A DNA stretch of 64,000 nucleotides from Dipteronia dyeriana (lineage: Eukaryota > Streptophyta > Magnoliopsida > Sapindales > Sapindaceae), in the NCBI GenBank assembly GCA_032871835.1, contig CM065298.1, positions 7,737,596-7,801,595 on the forward strand, written 5' to 3'. Position numbers and translations under genes: made by a program. Position 1 is the stretch's first letter; every line of letters starts with the position of its first letter. This document shows, one piece after another, positions 21,566-32,212 of this stretch. The notes under the pieces were generated by a model, which worked only from the letters and a program-made list of their open reading frames with translations, ran no database searches and was not told the origin of the DNA.

Positions 21566-22285
21566 TTGGCTGCTCATCGACTGGCAGTGGATCCGACCTT
21601 CAAACCCATCAAACAAATAAGGCACCACTTTAACACCGAAAGAAATGCTACTGTTCAGATAGAGGTAGAAAAACTGACCCGGGCGGGCTTCATCCGAGAA
21701 GCATGTTTTCCCGAGTGGATGGCCAACGTGGTCATTGTCACAAAGGCAAATGGAAAGTGGCGCATGTGTGTCGATTATACTGACCTCAACCGGGCATGCC
21801 CAAAAAATTGATCAGCTAGTCGACTCTACCTCCAGAAACAAGCTTATGAGCTTCATGGACGTATTTTCAGGGTACAAATCAAATTATGATGCACCCTGCG
21901 GACCAGGAAAAGACCAGTTTCATCACATCGAAAGATTTGTACTGCTACAATGTGATGCCTTTCGGGCTCAAGAATGCTAAAGCTACTTATCAGCGGCTAG
22001 TCAATCGGCGGTTCAAGCTTAAAATTGGGAGGTCAATGAAGGTGTATATCGAAGACATGACCACCAAGTCTTCAACCTCAGAAGGCCATCTAGGCGGCCT
22101 TCGTAGAACCTTCATGATCCTAAGGGAGAACCGAATGAGATTGAACCCTTCTAAATGCACCTATGAGGTAACTGCAGGGAATTTTTTGGGCTTCATGGTC
22201 CATGAGAGAGGCATAGAGGCTAACCTAGAAAAGATCATGGCTATCCTGGATCTAGAATCCCCCACGTCTCTTAAACAGGTTCAAA
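21566..22285 (+). pseudogene. pol: Tat B reverse transcriptase (catalytic Asp lost)
   Basis: RT motifs are spread over three frames: WRMCVDYTDLNRACPK, then a deletion of about 20 bp that removes the SFPLP motif, FMDVFSGY, FGLKNAKATYQRLVN and VYIEDMTTKS near 22050. The last is the catalytic box, where the first Asp of the Asp-Asp pair is Glu, so this copy would not polymerise even if repaired elsewhere. Confidence 0.88.
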
Positions 22286-22735
22286 CCTTGACCGGACAGG
22301 TAGCAGCGCTCAAAAGGTTCATCTCTCGGTTTATCGACAAGTGTCTACCATTCTTCAAAGCCATCAAGCAGGGAAGAAACATGAAATGGGATCAGGAGAT
22401 GAACAAGCTTTTTAAGCCTTGAAAAAATACCTATCAAGCCCTCCACAGCTGGTTAAGCCAAGTCCTGGAGAAGAGCTTCAAATCTACTTGGCCGTTTCAG
22501 AAACCGCTGTGAGCGAGGCCTTGGTCAAGGAATACGGGGATAGGGTCCAGTGGCATATGTACTACGTAAGTCACACTCTAACCAAGCCCGAAAAGAACTA
22601 TACCTGTTAGAGAAGCTCACTTATGCCTTGGTGACCTCGATAAGGAAGCTTCACCCCTACTTCCACGCTCATTCAATAGCAGTGGTGATGAATCAACCCC
22701 TCCGTCGGATGTTTCCGGAAGGCTGGTTTTATGGG
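22286..22735 (+). pseudogene. pol: Tat B gypsy-type RNase H (degenerate)
   Basis: Tether TGQVAALKRFISRFIDKCLP, then LQIYLAVSETAVSEALVKE, YYVSHTLTKPEKNY and YALVTSIRKLHPYFHAHSIA. It is split between two frames with an overlap around 22419 and 22600. The match to copies A and C is clear. Confidence 0.84.
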
Positions 22736-23285
22736 CAATGGAACTTACCCAATTTGATTTAAGGTACAAGCTTAGGAACCCAATAAAAGCTCAGGCACTA
22801 TCGGACTTTGTAGTAGAGCTATCAATACCTTTAGGCCAAGCAACCCCCACGGTAACAAATGTAGCCCCTAAGAGGACTCCAGAATCTGACAGCTGGTCGA
22901 AGGATTGCGAGTCATGGATCATCTACACTGATGGAGCTTCCGGGCAAGTTAGAGGATGAGCGGGCATAGTCCTAATCGACCCAGAAGGAACTGAGTGCTG
23001 CCACTGTTTCAGATTTGAATTTAAAGTCACGATTAATGAGGCAGAGAACGAAGCCCTTCTAGCCAAAATAAAGGCAGCCATAGAGCTCGGGGTTGATTAC
23101 CTGAATGTTAAGAGCAACTATTCGCTCGTGGTCAACCAAGTCTCCAGGGATTATCAAGCAAAAGGGGATAATATGATCACTTACCCTAAATTGGTTTAGC
23201 AACTTAAGAGAAGATTTAAAGGATTCAGATTCGAGTAGGTACCTCGACAACTGAATCGTTGAGCTGACGTGCTTGCCAAGATAGC
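22736..23285 (+). pseudogene. pol: Tat B archaeal-type RNase H
   Basis: Spacer YKLRNPIKAQALSDFVVELS, then the second RNase H with IYTDGASGQ (first Asp intact), GIVLIDPEGTECCHCFRFEF and VNQVSRDYQ. The Glu motif reads AENEALLA, and the third Asp motif reads KSNYS, so one catalytic Asp is Asn. Stops at about 22958, 23199 and 23238. Confidence 0.83.
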
Positions 23286-24623
23286 TGCATATTGAGGCCA
23301 GACCTTACCCCATGGAGTCCCTCTTCAAGTGATCCCTCTACCTAGCATAATGACAGGTAAGGAAACTTATACCTTGGATCGACAACCTTGCTGGATGGAT
23401 CCAATAGTGGATTATCTACAGGATGGGAAACTTCTTGGGGAGCCGGACCAAGCTAGGAGAGTCAAAAGGTTCTTTATCCGGTATTGTTTAGTGGATGGGT
23501 ACCTATACTAGAGGGGAAGATCTCTTCCCCTGCTCTGATATTTGCACCCTGAAGACGCCAAGTGGGCTTTGAGAGAGGTTCATTCCGAGGAATGTGGGAA
23601 CCACACTTGTTGGGAGGCTTTGGCATATCAGGTTCTCCGCATGGGGTATTATTGGCCAACCCTCCATCAAGATGTAAAGAGCTTAGTACAAGCCTGCGAG
23701 GCATGCCAGAAGGCCACAAACTTGAGTCACCTCCCCCTGGAGCGGTTCTCATCCCTTAGCTCGCCATACCCCTTTCCTATGTGGGGAGTCGACTTTATCG
23801 GACCGCTTCCTACTCATCCAGGTCAAGCCAAACATGCTATCGTGGCAATCGATTATTTCACAAGATGGGTCAAAGTCGGACCGCTCTCCCTGATATCAGA
23901 AGAAAACACAACAAGGTTCATCAATACTAATGTAGTTTGTAGGTTCGGAATCCCCTTGCCATTATAGTTGATCTCGAAAAACAGTTCGACAATGGCCGAT
24001 TCAAAGATTTTTACGAAGGCTTCGGAATCGACCTTCCTTTTGCTTCGATAGCCAACCCCTAGACCAACAGTCTGGTGGAATCCATGAACAAAACCATTAA
24101 GAAGCTGTTGAAAAAAAAGCTACAGCAGAAGAAAGGCAGATGGGCAGAGGAGCTTCTCGAGGTCCTCTGGCTTACCGCACTACAAGGAGAATAGCTATCG
24201 GGGAAACGCTCTACTATCTAGCCTTCAGGGTTGAAGCAGTCCTACCTATCGAGCACAAATTGACCTTCTTTAGAGTCCAACATTTCGAACCAGAGAGCAA
24301 TGAAAGTAAACTCCGAGCTAGCTTCAACCTTCTGAAAGAAAAACAAGATCGAATAACCGAGAAGATAGCAGTCTACCAGAGCAGGATTGCCAGGTACTTT
24401 AACAGGAGGGTAAAGGCCCGAAACTTTAAGAAGGGGACGTAGTTCTCAAGAAAGTAACGTTGAATACCAGAAAAAGGTCAGACGGGGTCCTAGGTCCCAA
24501 CTGGGATGGACCATACCTAATAAAAATGGTGATCCGTAATGGGGCATACAAACTCGAGATATGAATGGCCGACTCATCGATCATACTTGGAATGCAGATC
24601 ACTTAAGGAAATTCTACCCTTGA
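23286..24623 (+). pseudogene. pol: Tat B integrase
   Basis: Zinc site EVHSEECGNH and ACEACQKATN, then the core with WGVDFIGPLP (first Asp), a second Asp in IIVDLEKQ near 23960-23985 and the Glu in SLVESMNKTIKKLL near 24075. The C-terminus has SDGVLGPNWDGPYLIKMVIR and ends HLRKFYP with TGA at 24621-24623. At least four frameshifts or stops break it (near 23510, 23965, 24170 and 24440). Confidence 0.88.
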
Positions 24624-24701
24624 AAAGGGGACTCATGAGTAAGCGGCCTCCACATAGTTTTTTTTTTATCTCTAACAATAATGTACTCCATTCTTCTTAT
24701 C

Positions 24702-24707
24702 AATAAA
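24702..24707 (+). promoter_or_regulatory. AATAAA signal downstream of Tat B pol
   Basis: TATCAATAAAGCCTG followed by T-rich DNA, 79 nt after the pol stop. Same place and context as in copies A and C. Confidence 0.45.
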
Positions 24708-24828
24708 GCCTGTTTTTCTTATTTTCTCCTTCTTCAACTATATTCTATAATGATTTGGGTATACGTGAGAAGTTTGACATTATCACCCCAAGACTAGGGG
24801 TAAGCCGGGGAAGCCCTCTCGCCACTTC

Positions 24829-25270
24829 TGATGCCTCGGTAGGGTATTACCCCCCGCCAAGAAGGGTATGAGTATAAGAGCGTAGTTGCCATCTAGATCT
24901 CGAGACCAGAAAATAGCTAGATTGCCCTCCTGATGCCTTGGTTAAGCTACCACCCCCAAGAAGGGTTTGAGCATAAGAGCATAATAGCCATCCAGATCTC
25001 GAGACCAGGAAATAGCTAGATAGCTCTCTTAATGCCTTGGTTGGGCTACCAACCCCAAGAAGGGTCTGAGTATAAGAGCATAGTTGCCATCCAGATCTCT
25101 AGACCTGGAAATAGCTAGATAGCCCTCCTAATGCCTTGGTCGGGATACCACTTCTAAGAAGAGTCTGAGTATAAGAGCATAGTTTCCATCAAGATCTCAA
25201 GACCAGAAAATAGGTAGATAGCCCTTCCGATGCCTTGGACGGGCTACCACCCCCAAGAAGGATTCGATTT
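24829..25270 (+). repeat. 99-bp tandem array in 3' UTR of Tat B
   Basis: Units start with (T/C)(G/A)ATGCC at 24829, 24931, 25030, 25129 and 25228: lengths 102, 99, 99, 99 and a partial fifth. Each contains AAGAAGGGTCTGAGTATAAG and AATAGCTAGATAGCCCTCC. 3'-UTR tandem repeats are a known trait of Tat-clade elements and a source of satellites. Confidence 0.93.
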
Positions 25271-25853
25271 TAAAAGCGTGGAAGCCCTCCCAATCCCTAG
25301 CCTAAAAGAGGGCTAGACAGTTCTTTACTTGATACCTCAATCGGGTTACAACACCCTAAAGGGGCTCAAGGATGAAGGACTCAATTTACTTCAACTCTAA
25401 ATATCCCAGTTATTGCCGTTTACTAATTCTCCTTGTACATGTGGTTGCTTACTATAATAGGTCTACGATCAAACAAGGGGACTATTGACTAAATTCGTTG
25501 AGCTACAAGTCTTTGTAGTCAGAAAGCCCGAGCTAGCTGACTGCTTTCACGCTTAAGCAAGGTTCTTTTCTTGTTATTTTTCCCAAGCTAAGTCAATTTG
25601 CAATAGAGGCTGAACCTATAGGGAGATCAAAAAAGAAGCAAGTACATGTAAGTCAAAATATGAACCAGATCTCAAGTTAAGTTTTATTAATAAATGGGGA
25701 AGCCTATTCCCCAGTAAGGCTACAACAAACAGGGAGTCCAACCCTTGATTCCGGGCTACAAAAAAAATGTAATGATGAATGATCAAGCACGGGTAAAGAT
25801 GGGATGCCCACTCTCTTTTCCTGGCATTCAAAATAAACTACAAGAAAGAGAAT
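25271..25853 (+). other. 3' UTR of Tat B between repeat array and antisense gene
   Basis: No ORF or repeat of note. It is alignable with 51191-51737 in copy C (for example GGGGACTATTGACTAA and GGCTACAACAA), so it belongs to the element. Confidence 0.75.
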
Positions 25854-26816
25854 TCAAAATGATCCATCCTCCCGATGCTCACCAGCCTCATCTTCCACCT
25901 GATGAACCTCGCCCCCTGTTCCCCTTTCTGGTGGTTGTTTATTCTGGTTAGCTGCCTCTACTGCCTCCGCCACCTCCTCCTAAGGATGAGCCTCAACTGC
26001 CTCATAATCAGTCGGGTCCTCCTCCACCTTAATTGCCTGATGCTCAGCGGGATCCTCCTTCATGACTTCATGGACCACCGCCATGACCTCAGGAGGTATG
26101 GCTGCATCAAGAAGGTTGGCCACTGACTCCTGCAAAATCTCACCCACTGCCGTCTTCTCTCCTGAAAGCATCATGGAATGATCTCAGGCTTCGGTAAGGC
26201 CTTATTCTAGCTCCTTGGATTGGACCCTCCTCAAGGCGCCAGGACCTGACGCTTGGAAGGTCAAAACAGAAGGAGGTAGATCTTGTACTTTAGACCGCTT
26301 TCCAGCTCCCTCTCAAGTAAAATAACCTGCTTCATCATTTTTGGGGTGAGATATCTCTACAGCCCGACAGATAACCTCTTCCCTGTCCCAACCGGTGATG
26401 CTGGAGAGATCAAATGGGAGGGGGAGGGCTTTCGTAACTTGGAAGAAGGCATAGAAATACCCCTTACTGAAAGAGGCTTCCACTTTGGCCTGGAGCTTGG
26501 CAACTTGGGCCTGCAGAGCTTTGTTCTCAACATCCAACGCATGAGCCTCTTCCTTTCAGTCATCCTGTTGGCTAGCTCATAACTTAGACTGAAGAGTTTC
26601 CTGATCAAAAGACCGCTTCAACCTCTCATGATCGCATTGGAGCTTAACCAGTTGTGTTTCAATTCCCCTTTGGCTAAAGGTCATCTCCTGGACCAGGGCT
26701 TGAGCCCGCACCAGCAATCTCATGGCTCGCTCAGCCTCAGCCTCAGCCTCAGCCTTAGATGCCCGGTCGCGGAGAGAAGCTACTTGATGTCCCATGGCTA
26801 CTTGAAACTTGAAGGT

Positions 26817-26886
26817 CTACAAAGGGAATTCATGTTAGGAAATGATAAGTCAAGCTACTAAATGAGGAAGTAAAAATGACGATTAC
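26817..26886 (-). other. Intron 2 of the Tat B antisense gene
   Basis: Read on the minus strand: CGAG then GTAATCG at 26886, ending CCCTTTGTAG at 26817. It is 70 nt long, and the two exons join in phase 0 (LLTE then TFKFQVAMGH). The matching intron in copy C is also 70 nt. Confidence 0.7.
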
Positions 26887-27363
26887 CTCGGTTAGGAGGG
26901 CAGACCTTTTGGTAACCATGATGTCCAAAGGAATTTATTTAATCCTAGAAAGCCTGTCACTCGGATAGGACTCAATGAATTGCTTCAGGACCTCGTCCTG
27001 ACCCGCCGAGCTTGACTGTTGGTAGGGGCGAGAGGGGGGATCTCAAGAGTACCGACCTCGGGATCCTCTGGAACCTGAATTACCCGGGATGCAGCTGGAT
27101 CAGTAGAAGGGGATAATGTAACTAGGGAAGCGTTAGTTGAAGTAGGAACCACTGGTGAGGGTGGGCCCTTTTCGGTTTAGAGCCTTTGCTGCCCGAGATG
27201 CGAGAACAACCATCTTGGACTTCGTCTGGGAAGGCGATGGAGCAGGAACGAGCGAGGCAGCAGCCATAATGATTGGTCGCCATTTTCAAAGCAGTCGAGA
27301 AAGATCTTGCGGATGATCTGAAAGGAGGAGGAGGGGTTCGAGCTTGCCTAGCTTCATGAGAAG

Positions 27364-27457
27364 CTAGAACAGCAACAAACACTGTTAAGAAAAGGTTTAA
27401 GACCATCAAAACTGAACCATTAAACAACAAAAAAGCATGATGGTGCAAGATACTTAC
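27364..27457 (-). other. Intron 1 of the Tat B antisense gene
   Basis: Read on the minus strand: TCCTC then GTAAGTATC at 27457, ending TTGCTGTTCTAG at 27364. It is 94 nt long and sits after the first base of a codon. The exons join to read TPPSHEARQARTPPPP. The matching intron in copy C has the same length and phase. Confidence 0.72.
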
Positions 27458-28448
27458 GAGGAGTAGCGTCGGATATCCGAAGATAGTGGTTTACCCGATA
27501 GGGATCAAAAGGGTTAGCAGTCGGGAACTTCAGATTCAAGTAGTTTCTGGCAAGGATGGCCTTCAGCACCACCTCAGATTCATCGGGCAAGGAGTCTTGG
27601 TAACATGAGGGCTTATCATTAAAAGTGGTCGGAACTGTGAACTCATTCCTGCCTATAAAAATTGAGCTCCCCCAGTCATTGCCAGCCAATACCCACACCT
27701 CCTTCCAGGCCGGGTCCTTCCTTGAAGCTCCAGGGATGATAAAATTTAATTTGTTCTTGGCCTTGTCGTAAAACTGACCTCGAGGGACCCCAGCCAAGCT
27801 CCTGATCTGGAAAAGGAAAGCAAGCTCCTCTGCCCCAGGCTCTCTAGTTATCTTGCTTAGCTCGTACTGCTCCCTCCGTAGCATGAGAAAGCAGACTAGG
27901 TGCCTTCTAAAGCCGGGCGTTAGTTGGAGCGGAGCCAATTGATGGGCGTTAAGAGCCCACCGAAGGGTAGGATGAAGATGGAGCCTTACCCCTCTCTCGA
28001 AGGATGCAAGATGGATAGGAGGTACACCTTTGGGCGGGTTGAAGACATCGTAATTTCTGTGGGGGACTGTGAGAGAGACGCTGTCAAGAATAACTTACTT
28101 AGATCTGATGCGACTGAGGGAGTCCGGGTCAACAGTGGAGTTGGGAATGAACCTAAAATCATACGGTGGAAGCCCCACCGGAAGAGGACCGACTACCGTG
28201 ACTTGACCCCTTCTAGCGGTGTCGTCCTTCTTTCATACGTCAGAGTCTTCATCAACCAACTCTAGAGGGTTATCGGGTTGATTCGAGAACCCAAAGCCGA
28301 TTGAGAAGTTCCTACTAGAACGACGGTGCTGAGAGGCCAGGGAAGTATCCTCGTCACTCGAGTTTCCTCATACCCGCTTTTGAGGAAATAAGTTAGAACC
28401 GCCAGTGCCCTCGACCAGAGCTTCAATGTTATCAGAGGAATTCTACAT

Positions 28449-28826
28449 TGATGGGTGAGAAGAACTAGAAGGTAGATGAAAGACGGTGGTGAGGTTAGAA
28501 AGAATAACGAGAGAGAAAGTAGGGAAATTTGAAATTGAAAGAAAGTGTGAAGAAATGTATGGTGAGGCCGGGGTTAGATAGAGGTTAGGGCTGTAATGAT
28601 GTCGGTGATATCCTCGGGAAGATCACCTCGAGCCACGGAGAAAGCCGTAACGCAGCCGGTTTTCCTCGAAGAACACACTAATTAAAATTCGATATTGGGT
28701 AATTAATGAGAAGATTTCGTTTGAAATTCTTAGTAATGACTTTATAACGGAAAAATTTCCCAATTAAACAAGGAATCCGACTCCAACCCCAACTCTACCT
28801 CCGGTGTTCAAGTCAGAGGGGACTTC
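28449..28826 (+). other. Region between antisense gene and 3' LTR of Tat B, with PPT
   Basis: Contains the possible promoter and leader of the antisense gene and ends with the purine tract AGAGGGGACTTC (28815-28826) next to the LTR. The region aligns with 54126-54473 and 43194-43443. No ORF of note on the plus strand. Confidence 0.75.
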
Positions 28827-30033
28827 TGCTAATACTAAAATTTGGCCAGGGGTCAAAGAGAAATTTTCCACTTTCCCGCCCCAAGTCAAAGCCCATAGTC
28901 TCATGAAACCCGGGTAAACAATAAAGCTACCCCACAGAAGCAGGGAAGGCTGACCCCGCTTCAAAACTATCAGAAAGCAAGCTAGGCACGACCGGGATGA
29001 GCCCCCACACGAACACTAGAACCCGGGCTTCTCGAGGCCATCTATCTGGGAACCTCGGTTCCTGGGGTCAAGCTCCTTAATCACCCGGTGACAGCCAGGG
29101 GGTTTCCAAGCTCAAGAAACATTCGAAAGAAGCCCGACAAGCAAAGTAAGCCCCCTCCGGGTTAAGACTTTCAGAGGTCACACTTAACATTATTCTTAGA
29201 TAGAAGCCCACCAACCTCTCCAAAAGCCCGCTGTCCCTGTTAAGCATGAAAGAAGAATCACTCTTAAATCTACACTACCCCGGCTACCTCCCAGGAATGT
29301 CCACATGGGCATCTCATGCTCCCAAGGGTCGGGGAAAATCCATCCCAAGCTTCTACAAATAGAGTCAAAGCATGGATCTACCTCGCTCTATGAGACAACA
29401 ATCAGCTAGCTCGGTGACCTCCATGAAAAATCATGCCGCGAGAACATACACGATCATATCTATGTGATAACCAACATTAATTCCGTATACGTGTGAGTCA
29501 AGAGTTTGATTCCTAAAAGGAAACAAACTTATCTCCGTCAACGATATCATCGAATCCAGTAACAATTTAAAATGACGAATCCCGCACGATAAAGGGGGAA
29601 CGAATTCATGGGATCACATCAAGATATTTACGAGCCAAAAACCTACTTGGACCATGTATATATATATGAGGTCAAGCATGGTAGAAGATAGACAGAAAAA
29701 CATAAAAAGAGAGATAATGACAAATGGATGAGAAGAAAATAAGAGATGAGGGCCTAAATTCTGTATCTAGAACACGACCGCCATTGTTTTCCACTATTCG
29801 ACAAGTACAAAGCGACCACCTTCCTACGTCCTAGATAATGTATAAGAGCGAATTCCATGTAACAAAGTGATCGATAATAAAAGCTCTCGTTTATCATTAT
29901 TACAATCCAACCTCTCGTTTACCTCTAAACAGGTCAGGTATCAACGGTACCGACCCAGACTACCACTTCCGTGGTAGTGGTCTCGAGGGTGTTAATAGAA
30001 ATTTCTCATCCTGAGCAAATTTCCCGTTATCCA
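28827..30033 (+). repeat. 3' LTR of Tat B
   Basis: Begins TGCTAATACTAAAATTTGG and ends GAGCAAATTTCCCGTTATCCA. TATA-like run at 29657-29666, AATAAA at 29876-29881. It keeps the LTR terminus that the 5' copy has lost. Confidence 0.92.
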
Positions 30034-30092
30034 AAATAAAATAAGAAAAAAAAACAAATCACACATAAATACAAGATATATGTGGAGACCTT

Positions 30093-32212
30093 TGTTAACG
30101 GGAAATTTGTTTAGGATGATAAATCCCTATTAACGCCCTCGAGACCACTACAGCAAAAGTAGTGGCCGGGGTCGGTACCGCTGATACCTGACCTGATCTT
30201 GTATGAATATGAAAGAGGATGAAATCAAAGGTAGGAGACAAGCCATCTAGCCCGTCGGGCTTTGCGCTTATGTAGTAGATCTGGAGAGCTCGAGGAGACA
30301 ATCCATCCAGCCCGTCGGGCTTCGTGCTTATGAAGTAAATCAGGGGAGCTTGAGGTTCTCTTGTTGGTGTGAAGGGGTTGATCTTGGTTCTGGTCCTGGT
30401 CCTCAGTCGGGGTCGGAGCCTATGAGCCCGATTCCTTCCCGTAATTCTCCGACCTAGTTAGCAAGTAAAGAGAGGGCTTATCTAGGTCCAGTGTCGGAGA
30501 GCTCGATTTCCGCCATAGAGATGATACATGAGAGCCCATCGAATTCCTTCAAGCTGGTCTGGGTGATTACTCCTCATCTTGATATGCGACTTTAGCATGT
30601 ACATGGAAAGATAAGAGCGCTAGGTCCAGAGAGGTAAGAATCTAGCTCGCACTCATATACACATGCATTACACAGGACATAAGTAAGAGAAACACAAATC
30701 TTTTGTAGAGGAAGGTGGACTGACCAAGGGGGAAAAAGCATCACGAATGATCACATGCTGAAAAACCCCAAGGCAGTATCGGGAGGAAGGGGGAATTCTG
30801 TTCCTTATATATATATCAAAGAATGCTCCGGGGAGCTTACAAGAATGGTGAATGTAATACAAAGTAGTCGCTCCGGAGAGCTTACAATGGTGGTCGAATG
30901 TAGACCGATATTTTCCCGATTGGGGTACATATACAATGATCATGTAGAGAGAACTTTTAACGAAGCATGTGTCTTCTGTCCTTGATCGGAGACCGCCTCT
31001 ATGCCTTTTACAGGTATATTTATAAATGGTGACTACCTAGGCGTGCAAGTCCAGGATTCTTCAAACTTCCTCTCCTTATTGAGTACGATTCTTTCTTTGA
31101 TGTAGTTGATCGGATCGTGGCTAGTATCTCGGAGAGGATGTGTTTGTTTCCTATTTGGACTCTTCTTTCCTTGATAAGCTGGATTTTCTGTTATAATTGA
31201 CCCCCAATAATCGGTTGTGGAGGATATCTTGGAGGAAAAGGTATTTGTTTCCTCTTTGGACTCTTTCACTAATGATGGCCATTAAAGAGTTGAATATTCT
31301 CTTATTAATGGCGTTAATCATGTCATTAATTGGGTTGACTGCCTCTATTAATATATTTGACCTTATTAATAAGGTTGACTGCCTCCATTAGTACGGTTGA
31401 CCTCATTAATGGTACTTTAAATGTCATGAAAGTCAACCCTTTTTTCCTACGTTGCCGAGAGGAGAGCTCTAGTTCTGTATGTCCCTTTGGAGAGGTACTT
31501 CATTTAGGTTACCTGAGGTGACATTTGATATTCCTTGAGGGCGAGGTACCCTAGAATCCAGTATACTGGCGGGTTCCCTCAGGGACCTCTCGATTTTCTT
31601 GGAGCTAGATGTTAGTCTTCCCATGGAGCTTGTGCTAACAATTTTAGAGGCGAAATATCCCATTGGGTTCCAACCTTGTAGTGGGGAGCTTGGTTTAACT
31701 ACGTCGAGCTTTATCATGGAGCTTGACCTAATTATGCAGGCTTCTTAGCGGGGTAGCGAGCTTGGCTAGCAGGCCCTGTTAAGGTGTTTGCTATAAACAG
31801 GTGACCTTGGCTCGCTTCTGGAAGGGTGGAGAGGTACGCTAGAGTACTGGTTTTGCTATACCAGGAACTACAGTGGATCTTGGCGCTTGTGGTGATGACA
31901 GGGCTTTACGGGCTTCTTCCTTTTATGCTCGGATAGGTCGAGATTATACCTCGATGAGGCAGGAGTGCCTTGATGTAGGGGAACCCAGGTCCTTTCACGT
32001 CGACCTAGCTTCGGGCTTTATTTGGTAAGCCTGGACACGTGCGAGATGCTCAGATGGTATGAGCGGCCTCGCCTTACTCCTGTAGGATCGCGTGGTAGCT
32101 TGACCTCGGGGACCTTGATACCCTGTCATACAAGCCTGAATTGGGACCCTTACGGGAAAGCTGGGAAGTGAAAAATTCTTCTTTGGTCCCTAGCAAAATT
32201 TTGCTATTAACA
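30093..32212 (-). repeat. Solo LTR (R1), Tat-related, 2.1 kb
   Basis: In element orientation it runs from TGTTAATAGCAAAATTTTG (32212) to CAAATTTCCCGTTAACA (30093). Flanks are ACCTT (30088-30092) and ACCCT (32213-32217), a target duplication with one mismatch, so it looks like an insertion reduced to one LTR. Its ends match the LTRs of Tat A-C, but its centre is longer and different. It holds a 60-bp repeat with palindromes (about 30235-30355), a 40-bp repeat (about 31325-31410) and a TATA run near 30810. Confidence 0.85.

Larger units (their letters stand above)
25854..28448 (-). pseudogene. Antisense spliced gene in the 3' region of Tat B
   Basis: On the strand opposite to gag-pol. Start ATG at 28448, followed at once by TAG, where copy C has TCG. 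Exon 1 (28448-27458) encodes a globular part: VPHRNYDVFNPPKG, LHPTLRWALNAHQLAPLQLT, then a 172-codon open stretch with GAEELAFLFQIRSLAGVPRG and FPTANPFDPYRVNHYLR. Intron 1 is 27457-27364 and intron 2 is 26886-26817. Exon 2 is Pro/Ser-rich, then QDEVLKQFIESYPSDRLSRI and IPLDIMVTKRSALL. Exon 3 is a coiled coil (VASLRDRASKAEAEAEAERA) and an acidic tail ending at TGA 25854-25856. The globular part resembles the plant 'putative gypsy type transposon' family (Pfam PF04195, from memory). Function unknown. In-frame stops near 28095, 27000, 26580 and 26550 make this copy a pseudogene. Confidence 0.75.
17624..30033 (+). mobile_element. Tat-clade element, copy B, with both LTRs
   Basis: A 12.4-kb element with LTRs at 17624-18823 and 28827-30033, gag-pol in the plus direction (18831-24623), a 99-bp tandem array (24829-25270) and a long antisense gene (28448 down to 25854). 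AAAAT precedes the 5' LTR, and AAAAT overlaps the last A of the 3' LTR, so a target duplication is likely but not clean. The first 250 bp of the two LTRs differ at about one site in ten by my count, mostly transitions, so the insertion is old. The PBS has been deleted and gag-pol is riddled with stops and frameshifts. Confidence 0.93.

Noticed and set aside
24829..25270. Regularly spaced repeat resembling a CRISPR array
   Set aside because: The whole 99-bp unit is repeated, without unique spacers, inside a plant retrotransposon 3' UTR.
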